Assembly (NCBI RefSeq): GCF_001449115.1
Contig: NZ_LAIJ01000009.1
Span: 1,618,114 to 1,682,113 of the forward strand
Reading direction: 5' to 3'
From: Occallatibacter gabretensis
Lineage (GTDB): Bacteria > Acidobacteriota > Terriglobia > Terriglobales > Acidobacteriaceae
Length of the DNA: 64,000 nt
This document shows, one piece after another, positions 8,385 through 17,200 of the stretch. The notes under the pieces were generated by a model that had not been told where the DNA came from, searched no databases, and was given only the letters and a program-made list of their open reading frames with translations. Every line of letters begins with the position of its first letter. Positions within the stretch are counted from its first letter, which is position 1. The position numbers were made by a program, and so were the translations under genes.

Positions 8385-8849
8385 ATGTTTACACGTAGAG
8401 ATGGATTGGTGGCGTTGGTTGCGGCGGTGTTGACGGCTGGTGGCTTTGCTGTGGCGCAGCAGGCTGAGGCGGTGGGGAAGTCTTGGGCGATTGACTGGAA
8501 CAGCGTTCCGGCGAAGACGACGGAGGTGGGTGTGCTGCGGACGTTCTTCAATGGGCCGACGGCGACGCTGGCGGATCTGGATGTGCATGTTACTACGCTG
8601 AATCCGCATGCGGCTTCGCATCAGCCGCATAAGCATCCGAATGAGGAGATGCTGATTATCAAGGAAGGCCAGGCGACGGTGCTGATTAACGGCGAGTGGA
8701 AGACGGTGGGGCCGGGGTCGGTGGTGTACCTGGCTTCGAATGTGCCGCACGCGGCGCGGAATGATTCGGGTGCGCCGGTGACGTATACGGTGGTGAATTT
8801 CCGGATTCCGGGAGCGCCGGATGTGAAGCCGGTGTTTGTGAATCCGTAG
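8385..8849 (+). CDS. Secreted cupin-domain protein
   Basis: 154 residues. The N-terminus (MFTRRDGLVALVAAVLTAGG) is a signal peptide with a twin arginine, so export by Tat or Sec is possible. The rest is one cupin_2 barrel with metal-ligand motif HQPHKHPNEEMLIIKEGQ and the second motif VPHAARNDSG. The ATG at 8385 follows a GGAGG site; an in-frame GTG at 8343 is less likely. The TAG stop lies within the second copy of a 35-bp repeat, so the whole gene is bracketed by direct repeats. The substrate is unknown. Confidence 0.85.
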   Translation: MFTRRDGLVALVAAVLTAGGFAVAQQAEAVGKSWAIDWNSVPAKTTEVGVLRTFFNGPTATLADLDVHVTTLNPHAASHQPHKHPNEEMLIIKEGQATVLINGEWKTVGPGSVVYLASNVPHAARNDSGAPVTYTVVNFRIPGAPDVKPVFVNP

Positions 8850-8882
8850 GACTGGCCGTCCAGGCGACAGCGCCTTCGGCGC
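8848..8882 (+). repeat. 35-bp dispersed repeat, copy 2
   Basis: Exact direct repeat of 8274-8308, starting inside the stop codon of the cupin gene. The two copies are 574 bases apart. The C(TTCG)G hairpin could also serve as a weak transcription stop, although no T-run follows. Confidence 0.85.
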
Positions 8883-9103
8883 GATTCCAAAGATGCAAGT
8901 GATGAGGGAATCTGCGCTTCTGCATTTCGATATGCTGACGCAATGGCTTGGCAGGCGGGCGGCAGGTTTTGTGCGGGTGCGGAACACGTGAGGCGGCAAA
9001 TGCGTAAGGACAAAGAGAAGACGATTCACTCATGATTTCGTCCATGCAATACATTCATTTTGTCCCTGGAAAAATTCAGAAGCCTCGATAAAGGAGCAAA
9101 TCA

Positions 9104-10387
9104 TTGCAGAGAAAGCGTGTGCATAGGTGTCTCTTTTTGATTGCGCCGGCGGTTGCGTGTGCGGGTGTGGCTTTTTCGCAGGCGGCGATGGCGAACAAGA
9201 ATCTGCCTGCGGTGGGCAACGCTGCTCCTGAGCTTTTACTGACGCAGGTGATGCAGGCTCCGGCGGGAACGAAGACGGATTGGGCTGCACTGCACGGCAA
9301 GGTGATAGTGCTGGAGTTCTGGGCTACGTGGTGCGCACCTTGCATTGGTGAGATTCCGGTGCTGAATGCGCTGAATGCTTCGGTCGATCCATCGAAGGTG
9401 CAGATTGTCTCGGTGGATGATGAAGATCCGGCGGTGGTGCAGGCTTTCTTAAAGAAGAAGCCGATCAGCGGGTGGATTGGTCTCGATACTTCAGGTAAAG
9501 TTTTCGATCGATATGGGGTGTATAGCCGTCCGGAGACGATTATTGTGGGGCCGGACGGGCGCGTGGCGAGTACGACAATGCGGCCTGAGTCGCTGAACGC
9601 TGCGAATCTGTTGGCGCTGGCCAATGGCGCGCCGCTAAAGCCCGCTGCGCCGAATGCGGCAACGCAGTCCCAGCTTGATCAGGCGACGGCGCAGGCATTT
9701 TCCGATCAGGTGAGCAAGTCTGCGACAACTGCTGGAGCACTGTTTGAGATCAGCTTGACGGCGGCGGGACATGTTGAAGCCGGCAAGGAGCCGGAGACGC
9801 ATCTGATGATGCGCGGGCCGGGGCAGATGGATGTGACCAATGCCTCAGCTACTGTGCTGCTGAACATGGCCCTGGGAATTCCAGCGACGCGCATTACGGG
9901 CGCGAAGGAAATTGACAACGCCTTGTACAACCTGCACGTTGAGGCTCCGAATGCAGAGCCGAAGCAACTGGCGAGCGCTGTGGAACTGGCGATTGCCACA
10001 GGAGCGCACCTGCGGATTGAGCGGCAGACGGCAATGAAGGATGCCTATGTGCTGACGGCTACGCCCGAGGCTGCGGGGCACCTGACACATCCGCCGGGAG
10101 GCGGCGCGGCTTTTTACAGCACAAAGCGTCAGGTTTTGCAGTGCCTGAACGCTACGCTGAGCCAGGTGGCGGGGGGACTTGAAAAGGCGCTGGAGATGCC
10201 GGTGGTGGATGAAACGGGACTGGATGGCATGGTGATGGATACGCTTAAGATTGCGCCGACGGATGTGGCGTCTGCCAATGCGGCGCTGGCTACGCTTGGG
10301 CTGAAGCTGGCGGCGGCTAAGCGGCCGATTGAGACATTGACAGTGACGGCGGAGCCGTTTCCGGCTGGGGCTCATGCGGCGAACTGA
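9104..10387 (+). CDS. TlpA-like thioredoxin domain fused to a TIGR03435-type domain
   Basis: 427 residues. A signal peptide (about 1-27) is followed by a TlpA/redoxin domain with EFWATWCAPCIGEIP (CxxC at residues 77 and 80) and the cis-Pro region VYSRPETIIVG. From about residue 205 the protein matches the acidobacterial TIGR03435 family (ITGAKEIDNALYNLHVEA, VVDETGLDGM, LKLAAAKRPIETLTV). The thioredoxin part would exchange disulfides in the periplasm; the role of the C-terminal domain is unknown. The start is a TTG with AAGGAG 7 bases upstream. Confidence 0.87.
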   Translation: MQRKRVHRCLFLIAPAVACAGVAFSQAAMANKNLPAVGNAAPELLLTQVMQAPAGTKTDWAALHGKVIVLEFWATWCAPCIGEIPVLNALNASVDPSKVQIVSVDDEDPAVVQAFLKKKPISGWIGLDTSGKVFDRYGVYSRPETIIVGPDGRVASTTMRPESLNAANLLALANGAPLKPAAPNAATQSQLDQATAQAFSDQVSKSATTAGALFEISLTAAGHVEAGKEPETHLMMRGPGQMDVTNASATVLLNMALGIPATRITGAKEIDNALYNLHVEAPNAEPKQLASAVELAIATGAHLRIERQTAMKDAYVLTATPEAAGHLTHPPGGGAAFYSTKRQVLQCLNATLSQVAGGLEKALEMPVVDETGLDGMVMDTLKIAPTDVASANAALATLGLKLAAAKRPIETLTVTAEPFPAGAHAAN

Positions 10388-10411
10388 GGGCTGCAGGACT
10401 TCTGCGGGAAT

Positions 10412-11221
10412 CTATCGATGCAGCTGAATACCGCGCCCGAGGACGAAGATGAAAACCAGTGAGAGAAATACGGCAACCGCGATCCACGTGTAACTCCGGC
10501 GAATGATTTGGGAGCCACGTTCGGGAACAATGGATTTTGGAATGTAATATCTCATCCAAAGCAGGCCGCACTGCGCGCCTGCGGCTGCCGGCAGGGCGGA
10601 CTGCCATACGAGCTGGATTCCAATTGGATTCATGAATCCTGCGGCGCACAGCAGGAACACGGATGAGAGGTATGGCAGCAGCGTAAGCCTTCGCATACGG
10701 CTCAGGTCGTTTTGTTGTACTCCGACATAGCGCACCAGCGCAGAGCCGATGATCCGCACGGCTGCATAGTAGGTCGCGATGCCCACCACGATAAGCAGGC
10801 CTCGCCAGAGCCAGTGCGGGCTCATGCCGGCAATTACGGTTGACCAGTCGCCGAAGTCAGTGACACCGGAAAAGAAGAAATATCCGGTGCCGGTAAACAG
10901 ATTGAACGCGAGAGATGTGAACAGAAAGAAGCGCCATGGTGCGGATGCGTCTGTTGCGATGCGGAGCGCAAGCCAGAGTATGAGGCCTGCGGCGATGTTC
11001 ACGAGCGTTCCTCCCGCTGCGACGAGCCGCGAATCGAAGACACTGGACCATGCGACGGTGGAGAGCACGCCGGATTGCGCGCCGGTGACGAGAGCCACGG
11101 CGGCGTGGCCCAGTGCTTCATGCAGGACGTCGGAGACGATAGTCGAGAGCAGGCTGATGGCGCAGACAGTTAGAGCGTCATCGATGGCTGGCGTGGAAAT
11201 CGGATTTTCGGTGGCGGCCAT
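10412..11221 (-). CDS. Polytopic membrane protein with an M50-like HEALGH motif
   Basis: 269 residues with about six or seven hydrophobic segments. Near the end of the first helix is VLHEALGHAAVAL (His34, Glu35, His39). This resembles the zinc motif of site-2 (M50) proteases, HExxH, but with one extra residue between Glu and the second His. A possible third ligand region is GVTDFGDW (about 118-125). It could be an intramembrane protease of a divergent group or an inactive relative; the sequence alone does not settle this. It converges on the preceding gene. Confidence 0.55.
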   Translation of the reverse strand: MAATENPISTPAIDDALTVCAISLLSTIVSDVLHEALGHAAVALVTGAQSGVLSTVAWSSVFDSRLVAAGGTLVNIAAGLILWLALRIATDASAPWRFFLFTSLAFNLFTGTGYFFFSGVTDFGDWSTVIAGMSPHWLWRGLLIVVGIATYYAAVRIIGSALVRYVGVQQNDLSRMRRLTLLPYLSSVFLLCAAGFMNPIGIQLVWQSALPAAAGAQCGLLWMRYYIPKSIVPERGSQIIRRSYTWIAVAVFLSLVFIFVLGRGIQLHR

Positions 11222-11312
11222 TTCTGCTTCTCCGGTTGGTGTTCGTGCCTGTGGACTCAGATTGTCACATAGCCGCGCTGCGACGCGTATTCCGGCAGAT
11301 AGTGCGCTCCTT

Positions 11313-11318
11313 TATAAT
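11313..11318 (+). promoter_or_regulatory. -10 box TATAAT upstream of valS
   Basis: A perfect TATAAT about 100 bases before the valS start; at 17-base spacing the -35 position reads only TTCCGG, so the match is one-sided. It would give a leader of about 95 bases in which I see no T-box or other known element. Confidence 0.4.
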
Positions 11319-11418
11319 CAAGTTCTTGGCCCTGTATCGCTGTTTTCCCCGTGCAACTGCCGGGTAATGACTGAAAACTGCTGAATTCTGATGGGGCAGG
11401 GAAGCGAACCTGAAATCT

Positions 11419-13920
11419 ATGCAACTTGAGACCGAGAGCCGGCTCCCGAAAGAGATTGATACAGCCGAAGTGGAAGCTTATTGCCAGCGGCTGTGGGATG
11501 AGCTGGGCATTTATCTGTATGACCCGAATGAGGCCGGCGAGGTGTTTTCGATTGACACGCCGCCGCCGTATGTTTCCGCTTCGCACCTGCATGTGGGCCA
11601 TGCGATGAGCTATGCGCAGGCTGAGTTCATCGTGCGCTACCACCGCATGAACGGGCGGAAGATTTTCTATCCGATGGGCTTTGACGACAACGGGCTGCCC
11701 ACGGAGCGGTATGTCGAGAAGACTTTCAAGATCAACAAGTCGAAGACAACGCGGAGCGAGTTTCGAGCGCTGTGTTTGCAGACGACGACCGAGGGCGCGA
11801 AGGAGTACGAGAAGCTGTGGCGCGCGCTGGGGTTGAGCGTGGACTGGAATCTGCGCTACTCGACGATTGATGATCACTGCCAGAGGACTAGCCAGAAATC
11901 GTTTATTGAGTTGTTCAAGCTGGGGCGGATTTATCGCTCGCATGAGCCGGTGTTGTGGGATCCGATTCTGGAGACCTCGCTGGCGCAGGCCGATCTCGAA
12001 ACGATTGAGCGCAAGAGCAAGCTGCATGACATTGTCTTCAAGGGTGTGGATGGAAGTCCGCTGACGATTTCAACGACGCGGCCGGAGCTGCTGCCTGCTT
12101 GCGTGGCGCTTTATTGCAACAGCAAGGATGCGCGCTATACACATCTGCTGGGGCAGACGGCGACAGTTCCGCTTTTTGGGCAGACTGTGCCGGTGCTGGC
12201 GGATGACGATGTTGACCCGGCGTTTGGCACGGGCCTGATGATGGTTTGCACCTTTGGCGACAGCGAAGATGTGCGCCGCTGGAAGCGTGATGGGCTTGGG
12301 CTGCGGGTTGTGGTGAGCAACAACGGGCGGCTGACGGATTTGGCGGGCGAGTTTGCCGGGATGAAGACGGATGAGGCTCGCGGCAAGATTGTGACAGCGC
12401 TGACAGAAGCTGGTGCGCTGACTGGCTCGAAGGCTGTGGACCAGGTGGTGAGCGTTTCTGATCGCTCGGATGCGCCGGTTGAGTTTGTGATGGCTCCGCA
12501 GTGGTTTATCCGCGTGATGGACATGAAGGATGAGCTGCTGGAGCGCGCGAAGGAGCTGAGGTGGTTTCCGGAGTGGATGCAGATTCGGCTGGAAGACTGG
12601 ATCAAGGGCCTCAAGTACGACTGGAATATTTCGCGACAACGCTTTTACGGTGTGCCGGTGCCGGTGTGGTTCTGCGCGAAGTGCGGCGAGGTGGTATTAG
12701 CGGATGAGGCTGCGCTGCCGGTTGATCCGGTGGAGTCGAAGCCGCCGGTGAGTGCATGTGCGAAGTGTGGAAGCGCGGAGTTTGTTCCTGATGCGGATGT
12801 GCTGGATACGTGGATGACTTCGTCGGTGTCGCCGCTGATCAATTCGAACTGGGCGGGAACGCCGGGACGGATTGGCGATGCGAGCGTGTATCCGATGACA
12901 GTGCGCGTACAGGCTTTTGAGATTATCCGCACGTGGCTTTTCTACACGGTGGTGAAGAGCCACCTGCATACGAAGAGCCTGCCGTGGGAGAGTGTGATGA
13001 TCTCCGGCTGGGGGCTGAACGAGAACGGGAAGAAGATTTCGAAGCGCGACCTGGAACAGTACACGGATGCGAATGGCTACAACCGCTACGATCCGTATGC
13101 GGTGATTCAGAAGTTTGGCGCGGACTCGTTGCGGTACTGGGCTTCGGGAGGCTCGCTGGGTCACGATCTCCGCTACAACGAGAAGGATGTGCAAATTGGC
13201 CGCAAGCTCGTTGTGAAGCTTTGGAATGCGGCGCGGTTTGCGGACCTGCAGATGGGCGCTTACGATCCGGTGAAGGATTTTGTGCCGTTTGCGGCGCGGA
13301 CGCCGGAGGATCGCTGGCTGCTGGCTGAATTGAACAAGGTTCTCCCTGCGGCGAAGAAGGCGTTTGAGGGCTACAGCTATCATGAGGCGCGCGAGGAGAC
13401 GGATCGCTTCTTCTGGAGCGTCTTTTGCGATGACTACCTGGAGCTGATCAAGGACAGGTTCTGGACGCCGGACAACTATGTGGAGCAGACGCGGGCTTCG
13501 GCGCGGACGACGCTCTTTGAGAGCCTGCGGATTGTGCTGGGGCTGTATGCGCCGTTTCTGCCGTTTGTGACGGAGTATCTGTATCAGCAGTTCTACAAGG
13601 GGCATGAGCAGGCGGCTTCGCTGCATAAGTCGGCGTGGCCGCAGGCGAATGCTGAGTGGGATGTGACGGTGCCGGAGATGGAAGTGCTGTCTGCGATTTT
13701 GCGCGCGGTGCGCGGGCTGCGGACGACGGCGAAGGTGAGCCAGACGCGACGGCTGGCGAAGGTGACGCTGGACGTGACCGGTGCGAAGCCCGAGATTGCG
13801 GCGACTGTGGAGCGGATGCAGGCTTCGATCAGCGCTGCGGTGCGGACGACGGAGCTTGTATACGGGACTGCTGAGACGGCTACTGATCTGGAAGGTGTCA
13901 GGGTCGATATTGTGGTTTAA
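11419..13920 (+). CDS. valS: Valyl-tRNA synthetase, archaeal/rickettsial-like type
   Basis: A class Ia aminoacyl-tRNA synthetase of 833 residues. Motifs: HLHVGH (56-61, the HIGH box), an editing domain with ISTTRPELL, WNISRQRFYGVPVPVWFCAKCG with zinc-type CxxC pairs, and GKKISKRD (about 537-544) in place of KMSKS. The sequence around QWFIRVMDMKDELL and EWMQIRLEDWIKGLKYDW resembles archaeal and rickettsial ValRS more than the usual bacterial one, and the long C-terminal coiled-coil of standard bacterial ValRS is absent. It charges tRNA-Val if active. A terminator follows directly. Valine specificity is inferred from overall similarity. Confidence 0.85.
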   Translation: MQLETESRLPKEIDTAEVEAYCQRLWDELGIYLYDPNEAGEVFSIDTPPPYVSASHLHVGHAMSYAQAEFIVRYHRMNGRKIFYPMGFDDNGLPTERYVEKTFKINKSKTTRSEFRALCLQTTTEGAKEYEKLWRALGLSVDWNLRYSTIDDHCQRTSQKSFIELFKLGRIYRSHEPVLWDPILETSLAQADLETIERKSKLHDIVFKGVDGSPLTISTTRPELLPACVALYCNSKDARYTHLLGQTATVPLFGQTVPVLADDDVDPAFGTGLMMVCTFGDSEDVRRWKRDGLGLRVVVSNNGRLTDLAGEFAGMKTDEARGKIVTALTEAGALTGSKAVDQVVSVSDRSDAPVEFVMAPQWFIRVMDMKDELLERAKELRWFPEWMQIRLEDWIKGLKYDWNISRQRFYGVPVPVWFCAKCGEVVLADEAALPVDPVESKPPVSACAKCGSAEFVPDADVLDTWMTSSVSPLINSNWAGTPGRIGDASVYPMTVRVQAFEIIRTWLFYTVVKSHLHTKSLPWESVMISGWGLNENGKKISKRDLEQYTDANGYNRYDPYAVIQKFGADSLRYWASGGSLGHDLRYNEKDVQIGRKLVVKLWNAARFADLQMGAYDPVKDFVPFAARTPEDRWLLAELNKVLPAAKKAFEGYSYHEAREETDRFFWSVFCDDYLELIKDRFWTPDNYVEQTRASARTTLFESLRIVLGLYAPFLPFVTEYLYQQFYKGHEQAASLHKSAWPQANAEWDVTVPEMEVLSAILRAVRGLRTTAKVSQTRRLAKVTLDVTGAKPEIAATVERMQASISAAVRTTELVYGTAETATDLEGVRVDIVV

Positions 13921-13946
13921 ATTTCCGTTTCTTTCCAATGAGCAGG

Positions 13947-13979
13947 GCGCGTCCTTCGGGGCGCGCTTTGTTGTTTTTG
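13947..13979 (+). terminator. Intrinsic terminator of valS
   Basis: An 8-bp stem (13947-13954 with 13959-13966, one G-T pair) closed by a C(TTCG)G tetraloop and followed by TTTGTTGTTTTT. It lies 27 bases after the valS stop codon. Confidence 0.85.
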
Positions 13980-14020
13980 GGGTCCTTGAAGACATCTGGA
14001 GGAGCATTTTTGTCTCCAAG

Positions 14021-14031
14021 TGGTCGGACCA
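14021..14031. promoter_or_regulatory. Predicted GntR operator TGGTCGGACCA (TonB receptor)
   Basis: A perfect 11-bp palindrome of the TGGTCNGACCA type bound by many FadR-subfamily GntR proteins, 185 bases before the TonB-dependent receptor. It falls in the 17-base gap between a possible -35 (TTGTCT, 14010-14015) and a weak -10 (TAAACG, 14033-14038). The same palindrome recurs at the pectin and uronate genes downstream. Confidence 0.65.
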
Positions 14032-14215
14032 GTAAACGAAATTCTAAAAATCCACGTGTATCGTGTCTCGGAATTTTCGGTTTCCAAACAGAAACTGTTT
14101 CAGAGCGACCCGCTCAACTCCCGTTTGACAACTCTACCCAAGCAGAGAGAGAATTTTCGACGTTCGCATACAAGTTCAATTCAGCAAAATTCTGAAGGAA
14201 AAGGACGCCAGTGCA

Positions 14216-17200
14216 ATGCATATGAAGACTTGGTTTGGGGTCGTACTGGTAAGACCACTCATGAAAATAACAAAGAGAACGGTCGAGCCATCTGAAAAAG
14301 GGTTGATTTCAAGATTCTGCGCAGAAAGCCGCGGCAGATTCGTTTTTGCAGGACTGACGTCACTGTGCGCTGTCCTGATGTTGCTGTTGCCTGCAAAGGC
14401 CGGAGCGCAGATTGGCGGCACCGGCACCATTGAGGGAACTGTCACCGATCAGACGGGCGCGGTGGTTGCAGGCGCGAGGGTGGTGGCGAAGAACACGGGC
14501 ACAGGCGCGGAGATGGTTCGCACGACCAACACCGATGGACGCTATAGTCTTGCGCCGCTGGATGTGGGCACGTATACGGTGACGGTGACGGCGAAGGGCT
14601 TTGAGACGCTGCAGCGCCCGGAGCTGCATGTAAACGGCATGCAGGTGTTGGGACTAGACCTGCCGCTGCAGCTTGGCGCGGCGAGCGTGACTGTGACGGT
14701 GACCTCGGCGCCGCCGGCGCTGGAGACTGAGAATGCGACGCTTGGCGCGACGATGGAGAACGACACGTACACTTCACTGCCTCTGGAGATGGGCGGCGCG
14801 AATGGCGTGAGTACCGATCAACGGCGCGTGACGGATTACGCGATCATGATGCCTGGCGCTACGAACAACGAAATCAAGAACAACGAGTCGGATGAGCCGA
14901 TGGTGGTGAATGGCTATGGCTCGGGCACAACGATGTACGTGGAAGGCATTCCCCTGGAATCGGCTTCAACGGCGGGCGATCCGCGTTTTATCTGGCCGGC
15001 GTTTTCGGTGGAGACGATCGACCAGTTCCAACTGAAGACGACGGGTTATTCGGCGGAATACCAGGGGATTGGCGTGGAGAACTTCACTGTGAAGGCGGGC
15101 ACGAACCATATTCACGGGACGTTCTACGATATTTTCCGCAACACCGCGCTCGATTCAGCGGGCTTTATTCCGGCGCAGTACCCGGCCAACTATCCTGACA
15201 CGTCTCTGGCCAGCACCTATTACAAACCGCCGGAGCACATGAATGAGTACGGCATGACGATTGGCCTGCCGTTCTGGAAGAACAAGATTTTCTTCTTTGG
15301 CAACTACACGGGTTTTCGCTACTCGACACTGACCAAGCCGCAGGTGCAGACGAATCCTACACCGGCGGAGCAGTGCGGCGATTTTTCGGCGCTGGGCGTG
15401 AATATCTACGATCCGACGACGCAGACTCTCACGGGCGGCAGCTATAGCCGTACGCAGTTCCGCGGACCTACATGGACCAGCGCGGGTTGCGGCACGGGGC
15501 CGGTGGCAACGAATGTGATTCCACAGGACGAGATTTCTCCGATTGCGCAGTACCTGCAGAAGTTTATGCCTGCGCCAAGCAATTCAAACCTGACGAACAA
15601 CTACTGGGGCTCATATAACTGGGGCCTGAACAACTGGTCGACGGCGGATCGCCTGGATGTGCACATCAACGACAAACACAGCGTGAGCGGAATCTTCGGC
15701 TGGGGTCGGCAGGGGCTGATTGGTCCGGCAGGAAGCCAGACGACGAACGTGGCTCCGCTGCCATACCTGTACGCGAAGAACTACACGCCGATCTCGAAGG
15801 TGGGGATCGTGCAGGACACATACATCCTTACCGACAACCTGGTGAACCAGTTCAAGTTTGGCGCGGCGCAGTATCACTCGCCGGATCACAACCCCACCTA
15901 CGGTATTGCGGAGTATGCGGCATCGACTGCCGGAATCACCGGCCTGCCTACGGGCCAGGCAGCAGGCAGCTTTCCGTATGAAAAATTCAGCGGCGGTCCG
16001 CAGAGCTTTGCAAGCTGGGGTCCGCAGACCGGCTATGTGGGCAACACGGATGCCTTTACGCTGCTGGACAACGTGCAATGGATCAAGGGCAGGCACTCCT
16101 TTACCTTTGGCGGACAGATGGAATGGATGCAGTACAACTACCTGTACGCGATTGGGGGCAGCACGCTGGCCACGACGAACTTTGCGGTAACGGAAACTGC
16201 GCAGGTGAGCGGCTCGACGGCTAAGGCTACTTCCAACACCGGCCTGCCGTATGCCAGCTACCTGCTGGGCGCGGTAGACACGGGCAGCTACACGCAATAT
16301 GCGCCCATTGCACAGGAGACGGGCGCGCGGTATCGTCCCTACGCTTTCTATGCCACGGATGACTGGAAACTGACGACCAAGCTGACGGTGAACGCCGGGC
16401 TGCGCTGGGATGTGATGCCGCCGATGACGGAAGCGGAGAATCGCTTTTCTTTCCTGAATCCGACGGCGACCAATCCTGTAACCGGCAATAACGGCATTCT
16501 GCAGTTTGCCGGCAGCGGACCTGATAGCTGCAACTGCTCAACCCCGATGCAGACCTATTACAAGAACCTGGGTCCGCGCCTAGGTTTTGCCTACCAGATG
16601 GGCAACAAGCTTGTGCTGCGCGGCTCCTACGGCATCTATTATGGCCACGGCGGCGGCACGTCGGGCGGGCAAACCACGCTTCCTACCTCCAGCAATGGCG
16701 AAATGGAACTGGGCTTTGCCGCTGCGCCAAGTCCGGTAAGCCCCGGTGACTCCCTGCCGGCGTTTTACCTGAACAACGGAACGTACTTCACTGGTGCGGG
16801 CATTGCGAACACGGCTTTTGGAACCAGCACCGTTGCTGCTCCTCCGGTCTTCAATCCCGCTTACGCGACCTACTACTCGACGGCGGCGGTCTCGCCGTAC
16901 AAGATTTCCTCGACGCTGGCCTATCTTGATCCGAAGTATGGAGGACGCACGCCGACATTTGAAGGATGGTCGCTTGGCTGGCAACTGCTTGTGACCAAGG
17001 ACATGACGGCCACGGTGAGCTACGTGGGCAACCAGGGACATTTCCTGGTGCCGACCGGCGCGCCGCGTGGCTACTGGAGCAACCAGCTCGATCCGCAGTA
17101 TCTATCTCTGGGAGCTACGCTGGGTGCTACGGCTACTTCGGCCAACACTCCGAATGGGTTGCCTTATGCAACTTTCAATAACAAGGTGAGCCAGGCGCTC

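Noticed and set aside
8265..9029. Long open frames on the minus strand across the cupin gene with the shared peptide RRRRCRLDGQS or ALSPGRPVL
   Set aside because: They translate the two 35-bp repeats and the antisense of a clear cupin gene; no family likeness and no start signals.
12697..14019. 440-codon minus-strand frame across the end of valS
   Set aside because: Arg-rich antisense shadow of the synthetase gene and its terminator.
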